NCBI GenBank assembly: GCA_016647705.1 | Contig: CM028327.1 | Span: 44,657,114-44,721,113 of the forward strand | Direction of reading: 5' to 3' | Length of the DNA: 64,000 bases | DNA from: Eucommia ulmoides | Taxonomy: Eukaryota; Streptophyta; Magnoliopsida; Garryales; Eucommiaceae | Part shown: positions 55,678 through 64,000 of the stretch, one piece after another | Layout of the letters: every line of letters starts with the position of its first letter | How positions within the stretch are numbered: position 1 is the first letter of the stretch | Program-made: the position numbers and the translations under genes | Notes under the pieces: generated by a model | Databases searched by the model: none | What the model saw: only the letters and a program-made list of their open reading frames with translations | What the model was told of the DNA's origin: nothing

Positions 55678-57825
55678 CACTACAAATAAATTTGTTTATC
55701 GTGACATGAAAAAATGTCGCGATAGAACTTTTATTGCGACACTTAGACTTTTTGGGACACTTGAACTGGCACCTCTTAAAAAGTTGTCCCAATAGATTAT
55801 AAGAGCAATGTATATTGCCCTTTTTGTTTGAATTTGTTAAGACAATAATAAGTGTCCTCTAAGATAGTTATTAAGACATCATATATTATCTCTATAGCAT
55901 TTTATATTTTTTAAATTATATATATTAGGGCACTACAAAGTGTCCCAATAAATTTATTATTTATTTTATTAGACAATTTTTAGTGCCTCGAAAGGTATCC
56001 AATTTTTTTTTTATTTAAAATTAAAAAATACTCTAAATCCAAACAGTAAACACTACAAATTCACCACAATACGAAATACATAACTCAAATTACCGAAATA
56101 CACAAGTTAAATAATTAAAAAAAAATAACATTAACCAATATATTAACCTAAAAATAATTACAACTTGGTTTTATTCTCCAATAAGTAAAACAAAAAAAAA
56201 GATTCATAAACTAAAAACTTTTTACAACCAATAAAACTATATTTCTAAAGTTTGATGCTCCTCCACCTACAAAATAACAACATACCATAATTTCTAAAGT
56301 TTTGTAGCAAGTTCATCTACATTATCTGCACCTTGATCAAGTTCTTTCAACTGAGGTCCTTTTGGAGCATCACCATAAAAGCGTTGAAGCAAAAAATATA
56401 ACAAATATCAAAATTATGGCAAAGGTTATATCTCAAATAGAATAATGACCCGTTTGGCTTTTTAAATGAATTATCTTAATTTCAATGAATTGATTTGTAT
56501 ATTATCCATATAACTATGAATCTATAATGTAATCAAGTTTACAAATTATTTCTTTGAAACAGAATCATATAAATGAGAACTTCAACCACAGCAATAAGAA
56601 ACAGAACATCATCCTCATCAACAGAAACAGTACCATGCAATTGCATAGCAACGAAGAAAAAAAAACTGAGGAACGAACCTGGTAGCACTGAAATTGAACT
56701 AAAACAATAAACAAACAATATAATTAGAAACATGAAAACAAAATTAACAATTAAAAGGTCACACATGGCTTAAAGGGTGTGTTTATATACCATGCACCAA
56801 ATAACAATTAAGTTACCTACCTACTTGATATTGTGATGACAAGAAAACAATTTAAACATGATATCTTGCACAAGTAGTATATGCAAAATCAAAATACAAC
56901 TAACAAACAAACAACAAAATAGGAAGTAAGAAATTTAGACAGAAAATCAAATTAAACAAATAAATAATAACAGAAATAAACAATTAAACAAACAATAACA
57001 TAAATAAACAATTAAAAATAAAGACTTGAAATTTGAACTAAAAGAAGAACTGAACTAATTTAGTAGATCACAGACATTAGAGAGGACTAACCATGTCATT
57101 TTTTTGTTTGCTCATTTTGGTACTAACCATATCAATAATAGAGAGTAGAAGACTAACCATGTCAAGGTTTTGATGTTGATCCAGTTTATTGAAGACATTA
57201 GGAATAATGTTGTCATTAGTAGCAACATCAAGTGATATCAAATTCCCGGTTCAAATTCACTAATATCTTACTCAGGACACCATTGAACACTACTGAACAA
57301 ACATATAGGCCAATAAAGGAAATTATGAGTAAAACAACACAAAATCCAACAACGAGCATTATCATGACATATAAATTACCTTTAACCTCCTTCCGACCTC
57401 AGCATAAATAGGAGGATGAACATAAACAAAAAATTCAACCAAAAACAAAAACAAAGCGTTCACCAAAACATATATATGCAAAAAAAAAAAAATACAACTA
57501 GAAATTTTTGTTTTCTTTAGCTTGCAATTTTAGAAAATGCTGAAAATTATCTCAGTGTCGTTCTAATTTCAAGCACACAGAAATCCTTATCAAGTTATCC
57601 ACAGATAGAACACAAGAATGCAGATCGGCTGCTAGGGCTAAACTTGAAGAGAATCAAATTGAAATGCCACCAATTGAAAGCAATAGGAACCAATTGAAAT
57701 GAAAAATCAACAAAAAAGTGTATAGAAATTGATTCAAAATTCGAGAGAAGATGTTACCTGTTTCTACAAACGCAAAAGAAATTTGAGAGAAGATGTTACC
57801 TGTGAGGGCAAACATTGGCTCAGAT
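55678..57825. mobile_element. Sibling CACTA-like element with different interior
   Basis: Starts CACTACAAATAAATTTG and follows the element at 45995 word for word in pattern ('gtcgcgatagaac', 'gggacacttgaact', 'gtcccaatagattataag', 'aatccaaacagtaaacactac'). The interior then differs: no PI4-kinase exons. A minus-strand open piece at 56280-56393 reads LQRFYGDAPKGPQLKELDQG and resembles a coding exon of an unknown gene. The right terminus was not found; the segmental duplication copy B begins at about 57829. Confidence 0.6.
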
Positions 57826-58335
57826 AGAAACCATTGGATTCATATATTTATATAATAAAAATCACTTCAATTTTTAACACGTGATATATTTTAAACCGTT
57901 GAATCAGAATTTAAATTTATTATATAAAACATAATACAATTTACATTTTAAATATTCTGGTTCTAACATTAGGGTTTCTTTCTTTATCTCTCTTACACAC
58001 ACACACACAAACGTGCCCTTTCTCTCTTCGTCCCCATCTCTTCATCATTTTTCCAGTTTTATTTACTCTTACTAAGAAGACACCACCATCACCAGCACGG
58101 GTGATGCTTATCCTATTTTTCATTCTTTATATTTTAATTAATTTTTTAAATTAAAACATTATGGTTTCATGCATGGGGTTTAAACTAGTTCATATATTGT
58201 TGTTTGTCGAAAACTGATTAACACCTTCAATTGATCAGGTTAGGTTTCACGTGGAGATTTTATTTCCTGAGTTGGCGATCTTGAGTTTGGAGTTCTTTGT
58301 CCAGTGAGTAGTCCACGGTCAATTACTAATAGTTT

Positions 58336-60439
58336 TGTAAGACCCTAATTTTAGCACGTACATGATTTTAACCACATTTTAGAACATTTAGAAAATAACA
58401 AAGTAGAATGTGTCATTGATTATCCAATTTAAAATTTTAAGGGGGTGAATTTAGGATTTTAAGAATATTAAAATTCAAAAGGGGTTTAAATAGTAAGCTA
58501 AAGGAAAATTGAGGGGAGGTTAGTGTAATTTTCAAAAAAATATATTTTATATATATATACACCTATATCTTCACCCACACAACAGTGGGATCAAAAAAAA
58601 AAAAAAAACGAGAATTGGAAGGAGAAATTTGACGTGGCAATAAGAGGATCAAGTTCAAACCACCCAATTCATGCATATATATATAATCACACATGCACCG
58701 AGCATTCAAGAACCCAAGAAGAAGAAGAAATCTAAAAAACAGGGAAGAGAGAGAGGAATCGGAGCACGAGTGAGTGGGTTCTGCAGTGTGATCGGCGATC
58801 GTGAATGGGTGAGTGTGATCGTCAACTGTGGATGTGGGTTTGTGTATTCTGAGCGTGTGTGTGTTCTTTCATTTGATCCAATGAGTATGGGTGTGTGCCG
58901 TTCCGGTCGTAGGTGAGTCGCCGGAGTTGGTAGAAAGAGAGAAACAAGTTCGGCCAGTGAGCGTAGGTGGTCGGTCATTCGGTCTGAAGCGAAACAAAAG
59001 TAGAAGCGATCGTTGTGTGCATATGAATTGTCAATGTTGGTCGACGGTGGGTTCTAATCGTCGAAATGTGTGTGTGTGTATGGGTTCCTCTGTTCTGTTT
59101 CACCATGTGTATGTGCGTGGATTGATGTGTTGAGCATCGGATGTGTGTGGGTAATCGGTGGTTGTGCGTATGTGTGTCGCTGCTATATGAGGTTCGTGTG
59201 TGTTCCTCCGGCAGTGTTTGTGCGAGATGTGGATTTTCTTCCCATTAGGCGGATATGACCTACGGGATGTGGATTTTCTTCTCGTTAGGCGAGATGTGGA
59301 TTTTCTTCCCTTTAGGCGGATATGACCTACGGGGTGTGAATTTTCTTCTCGTTAAGCGATATAACCTACGAGATATGGATTTTCTTTCTGTTAGGCGGAT
59401 ATGACCTACGAGATGTGGATTTTCTTCTCGTTAGGCGATATGACCTACGAGATGTGGATTTTCTTCTCATTAAGCGGATATGACCTACGGGATGTGGATT
59501 TTCTTTTCGTTAGGTGATATGACCTATGAGATATGAATTTTCTTCTCATTAGGAGGTATAACCTACGAAATGTAAATTTTCTTTTCATTAGGCGGTATGA
59601 CCTACGAGATGTAGTTTGACCCGTCAGGAGTGCAAACTTGGCGGGTGATACGATACCGTTGCAACTCCTGATCGTGAGGTAAAAACGATCCTATGGCTAG
59701 TAGGAGAGTAGTGTGGGGTATTTTGTTACGTGACGAGCTGTTTGGACGAGTCGATTTAAAATATTTGGATTGGTTGATTTAAAATGTTTGGATTGGGTAT
59801 TTTAATTATATATTGGCTTATTTCATTGGTGATAGGGAAACTGGATTTCCGTACGGTATGTGACTATATTATATTTGTTTTGGGTGTTTTAAATACATTA
59901 TTTTGTTTACATTGGTGACTGTGGGAAATTGGTTCCAAATATGGTGTGCGATATACAATATTATTGTTATATTATTTCATTTCATTGGTGGCGGCGGAAC
60001 TGAGTTTTCAACCGGATATGTGATTATATAATGTTATATTTCAAAATGTGGTGTTTATTATTTATACTTGATCCATAAAATATTTTTATTATGAAAACAG
60101 TACACCGATAAAAAAAAATTAGTTTCAGGTACCGCGGCTAGGAGTTGGTCCACTACTGGCACTAGGGAGAGTCCGGAAGTAGTGTCATGTTGGAGGTGAG
60201 TCAATCGGCCGTGAACCATGGAAGGTTCAGGTATTTTAGTGTTTTTGGTTGTGGATATTCGGGACAGGTGTGCTCCCAAATTCTTAGAACAAGTATATAT
60301 ACAATTTTGAGAAAAAATTTACAATAGCGCGAGTGTGTATGAATATATATATATTCGGATACTCGTGGATTGGTCTAGTAACATCAAGTCGACGTCACGT
60401 CCGGCCTCAGGTGACGGATGCTCGAGGTGGGATGTAATA
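58336..60439 (+). mobile_element. Solo LTR, 2.1 kb, with empty site in copy A
   Basis: Begins TGTAAGACCC and ends GGGATGTAATA, a worn complement of the start. AGTTT is duplicated (58331-58335 and 60440-60444). In copy A the site is intact ('accagtttgatctgg' at about 22930-22944). The GT-rich part (58790-59215) and the tandem array match the style of the solo LTR at 201-2888 on the other strand. No coding domains. Confidence 0.85.
59226..59625. repeat. 40-bp tandem array in the solo LTR
   Basis: About ten units of roughly 40 bp with the cores 'gatgtggattttcttctc' and 'ggcggatatgacctacg'; one unit (59270-59293) is shortened. Confidence 0.92.
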
Positions 60440-60444
60440 AGTTT

Positions 60445-60960
60445 GACCTGGTTCTTGCACAAAAACCCATTTAGATATTCCCCGCAAAATCCCTCTAGCA
60501 TAAAAGTAAGAGTTCGGAGAAAAAATAGTTCAATATTGATTGGAGAGAACTTGTCATATTAGGCGCATTCGATACCCACTATTTATAGGAAAGATGCCAT
60601 ATCAGCCCCTGAAAATTAGGCCCCTGAGTGGGGCAGTTGGCATAATTCGATGTGTGGCCAATGAAGAGATGAATGGCGTGGTTTAATCCATTGGGCCTTG
60701 AATTTAGACCCACAAAAGGAGTCCATGGTTTAGTCCGAATGAACAAGAGACGAAGCCGAACCCACAGAGAGGCAGGAACCTACTTGGTGATGCGAAAGAT
60801 CTGTTTGGTAGTCACTGACTGGTGACCGACCCGAACAGGGTACTTGGTGCCGCCTCGAAACCTAGTCGGTGGTTGGCAAACGACTAAATAGTCAAAAGAG
60901 ATCGATGTGGGCGCCCTCCCAACACGTGGCGCATTGTAAATTGTCTGGGGTGTTCGGTAA
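60445..60960 (-). mobile_element. LTR-like element in copy B, right part
   Basis: Counterpart of 22935-23470: the TATA-like complement 'ccactatttatagga' (near 60578) and 'ccaacacgtggcgcatt' (near 60919). Its other part lies left of the solo LTR at about 58200-58335. Confidence 0.5.
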
Positions 60961-61794
60961 AAATACCCCTCATTAAAATCATCATTTTTAAAAGAATTAA
61001 AGACATTAATTTTTATTAAATTTATCGAGATAAGTACATTTTAATTTAAGGTTAATCAACTAATCTTATTTAAAGAATAAAATTTCTTATTCAAAATTAT
61101 AGGATCAATTCAAATTCAAATCCACACAAATTGCTTTCTGACGCCAAAATCATTACTTTTGCTAAAAAGTCCAACAAAAATTGAAAAATTAGTCTTTTAT
61201 ATTATAATTAATTAAAAATAATTATTAATTTTGTTAAATTAAATACAATAAAATTTATTCTTAATTCATGAAAATACTTTGTGTAAGATTTGAATGTAAA
61301 ATGTTTAGGAAGTCAACTTCTAGAAGATTGGTGATGATTGCTAGTTGACTTCCTCTTGCATTTATAATTTATAATATTTACATTTTAGTCCTCTAAGTTT
61401 TTAATTTAACCAACTTCGAGTTAGACAAAAGCCGGTGTTATTTATCGTAAATACGTGTTAGTTAAAAATATTAAAAAATATACAATTTATTTCACTGTTA
61501 TCAATTTTTAAATCATAAATATAAAATTATTAAAGAGTAAATAAGTAAATATTATTATTTAAAAAAAAAAAAAAACTATACACAATGTGACGAAGATATG
61601 ATATTTTTTACAAATTCTTTCGCTTGAAATTGCCAATTATACACAAAATGATGAAAAAAAAATATATTTTAGGTTGTGAAATGAAAAATATCCAAAATGA
61701 GAGGATAGAAAGTGTAATTAACCCAATAGAAATAAATTCCACTTCTTATTTTGATGATGGACTCTATGTGAGGCCCAAGTTGTCATTGGACAAA

Positions 61795-62979
61795 TATCTA
61801 TTATATAAAACATGACGGTTTTTGTTGATTATGATAAATTTATGATTAAGACAAATAAAAATATGATTAGGACAAGCAAATTTGCTGACTAGGACAAACA
61901 AATGCTAACTAGGACATTTTGGCGACATTAGTTAAAGATCATGAAAGGAAATTGGGTTTGCCGAAAAGGAAATAAGGTTAAATATATTTGGATATTTTAG
62001 CTTTTTAAACATTCCCTAAACATTCAATTTTAATTTTTTTCTATTTTACCATAATTATTTTAATTGCTCTTAATTATCAATTTGGCAAAAATCACCCCAA
62101 ATTGCTCTTAATTATCAATTTCTTTCCTATTTTACCAAAATTGCTTTAATTTTTTTTATCTATCTATCTATTATATAAAATATGACAGTTTTTACTGACT
62201 ATGACAAACTTATGACTAAAACAAACAAAAATATGATTAGGACAAACAAATACTGATTAGAACATTTTGGCGACATTAATTAAGGACCATGAAAGGAAAT
62301 TGGGTTTGCCGAAAAGAAAATATGGTTAAATGTATTTGGACATTTTGGCATTAAAGAAAATATTTTTTAAACATTCCCTAAATATTCAATTTTATTTTTT
62401 TTCCTATTTTACCGTAATTGCTATAATTTTTTTTTCCTATTTTACCATAATTGTTTTAATTGTTTTTAATTAACAATTGCTTTAATTGTTCTTAATTATC
62501 ATTTTGGCAAAAATCATCCCAATTGCTCTTAATTATCAATTTCTTTCCTATTTTACCATAATTGCTTTAATTTTTTTTATCTATCTATTATATAAAATAT
62601 GACGGTTTTTACTGACTAAGACAAATAAAAATTTGATTAGGACAAACAAATTTGCTAATTAAGACAAAGAAATATTGAGTAGAACATTTTGGCGACATTA
62701 ATTAAGGACCATAAAAGGAAATTGGGTTTGCCGAAAAGGAAATAAGGTTAAATATATTTGGACATTTTGGCTTTAAAAAAAATATTTTTTAAACATTCCC
62801 TAAACATTCAATTTTATTTTTTTTCCTATTTTACCATAATTGCTATAAAAAAAAAATTCTATTTTACCATAATTGTTTTAATTACTCTTAATTATCATTT
62901 TGGCAAAAATCATCCCAATTGCTCTTAATTATCAATTTCTTTCCTATTTTACCATAATTGCTTTAATTTTTGTTATCTA
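61795..62979. repeat. Iterated Helitron-like 5' modules (copy B)
   Basis: Heads 'tatctattatataaaa' near 61795, 62163 and 62580, each followed by 'gacaaacaaat' and 'ggaaattgggtttgccgaaa'. Same structure as copy A with small length changes. Confidence 0.65.
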
Positions 62980-63426
62980 ACTATTATATAAAGATCACCG
63001 CTCCTCGCAGGCACATCTCTCTCTCTTCTCTATCTCGCGATTATAGGTTTGTTGATGATAATATTTAAATTTTAATTGTTGTTGATGTTTTTTAAAAAAT
63101 AGGTGTAGAATGTTGTACAAACAGAGAAAATTATATCAATATTTTTAGGTTCGATTTTCTTTTTTAAGCCCATGCCTTCAGATGGGGATATTATGAGGTA
63201 ATTAAATTATTGTTATTTGTTTCAGACTAGGTTTATTGAGAGATATTTTAACAACACATGTTAACAATTAAAATTCATTACTTTTGTTGATATTTGTGGT
63301 TGTGGGTACTTGCAATATATTCTGTAATGATATTTTGGTGATGAGTCTGTTGATTTTTTTTCTTAATTGCCTAAATATTAGGTTATTTATTTCCGTCCGT
63401 GCCTTCAGACACGGGTTATATGCTAG
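62980..63426 (+). mobile_element. Non-autonomous Helitron, uninterrupted copy
   Basis: From 'tctaactattatataaaga' to 'ccgtgccttcagacacgg' (hairpin) and 'gttatatgCTAG' followed by T. About 447 bp, without the MITE present in copy A. Confidence 0.72.
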
Positions 63427-64000
63427 TTTATTTACAAATTGACCAAAATAGATTAGACGCTGGATTTGGCACACGAGATTCGAGACGAGATTAGAATGAT
63501 CATGAAAATAGTCATTTCATTCGTATATTTTATTTTATTTTATTTTGGTTTCCAGAATATTCCCGCACCATGGTCGACGGAGAATAATCTCTTGAGGTAC
63601 TGTCAGACATCAGAAACAAGGACATCTCCCAATAGAGCACTTTCCGTACACAACCCCCCAAGATATTTCATTTCTATATTTGGTACATGAGATTAAATCA
63701 TATTCTCATTATCGAGAATTCCCTAATCCCACAAAATATGGGATTAGATTTTAATCATTCATCAGCCAAAAAATAAGGACAAATACTAACTAAATATTTA
63801 AATTGGAATGAAATTTAATTAAATTAACTATTACACCGTTTGAAATTTTAATTAAATTACTATTTTAATTAATTTTATTTTTTTGGTCAAATTATCCGTG
63901 CAAACTGGGAGTTACACCTAAGGGCGAGTATTAAATTTTTGTCATGCATTGATCACTTGAGAGTACTCAAACCATTATATAAATCAGAGGAGCTAATTCA

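Larger units (their letters stand above)
57829..64000. repeat. Segmental duplication, copy B (runs off the window)
   Basis: Same order as copy A from 'gatagaaaccattggatt' to the copia-like unit at the window end. It carries a solo LTR (58336-60439) absent from A. It lacks the A-specific stretch of about 1.3 kb with the TIR element and the Tourist-like MITE. Confidence 0.9.

Noticed and set aside
58671..59258. Frames of 60-90 codons in the GT-rich part of the second solo LTR
   Set aside because: Low-complexity GT repeats; equivalent sequence in the other solo LTR does not keep the frames.
1..64000. tRNA or other structured RNA genes
   Set aside because: No A-box/B-box pair or cloverleaf was noticed by reading; the only tRNA-related match is the primer-binding site at 27561. 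A tRNAscan-SE or Infernal run would decide.

Overview
The window is nuclear DNA of a flowering plant, probably a eudicot. The reasons are spliced genes with GT-AG introns and plant-specific families (a RABA5-clade Rab GTPase, a pirin, a bicupin of the 11S-globulin-like group), AT-rich intergenic DNA full of microsatellites, and plant transposon families (Tat-lineage Ty3/gypsy, CACTA, Helitron, Tourist-like MITEs, an endogenous caulimovirid). I do not commit to a species.

Only three host genes look intact. (1) A RABA5-type small GTPase at 9749-12508 (+), two exons, 218 aa. (2) A pirin-like protein at 14261-17378 (-), seven exons, 345 aa. (3) A cytosolic-looking bicupin at 48987-50574 (+), three exons, 406 aa, with an unusual Asp/Glu tail encoded by a coding microsatellite. 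All splice junctions were worked out by eye from reading-frame continuity; the exon lengths sum to whole codon numbers in each gene. The genes do not form an operon or an obvious pathway.

Region by region. 1-4616: a tandem duplication whose first copy is split by a 2.69-kb solo LTR with a perfect 5-bp target duplication. 4617-9540: a Tourist-like MITE, a 642-bp fold-back element with a 10-bp target duplication, and two nested TIR elements. 9749-17530: the Rab and pirin genes with MITEs in their introns. 17540-21100: AT-rich intergenic DNA. 21108-27285 and 57829-64000: two direct copies of one segmental duplication that differ by private insertions (a Tourist-like MITE and a TIR element in the first, a 2.1-kb solo LTR in the second). 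These give natural empty sites. 27180-28680: copia-like LTR debris and tandem repeats. 28685-29298: a large inverted repeat whose arms include pararetrovirus-like sequence. 29305-45160: a decayed endogenous caulimovirid split within its reverse transcriptase by an 11.2-kb Tat-lineage gypsy element (30236-41401). 45161-48728: two CACTA-like elements, the second carrying exons copied from a phosphatidylinositol 4-kinase alpha gene. 48730-50610: the cupin gene. 50610-57825: degenerate repeats, a minus-strand Helitron carrying an exon-like fragment, and a sibling of the CACTA-like element with different contents.

The most informative signals are the layered insertions (virus, then gypsy element), the CACTA element carrying host kinase exons, the as-1-like motif pair upstream of the viral-remnant TATA box, and the acidic tail that may have arisen when the cupin frame ran into a 3'-flanking microsatellite. 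No tRNA, rRNA or CRISPR was seen.
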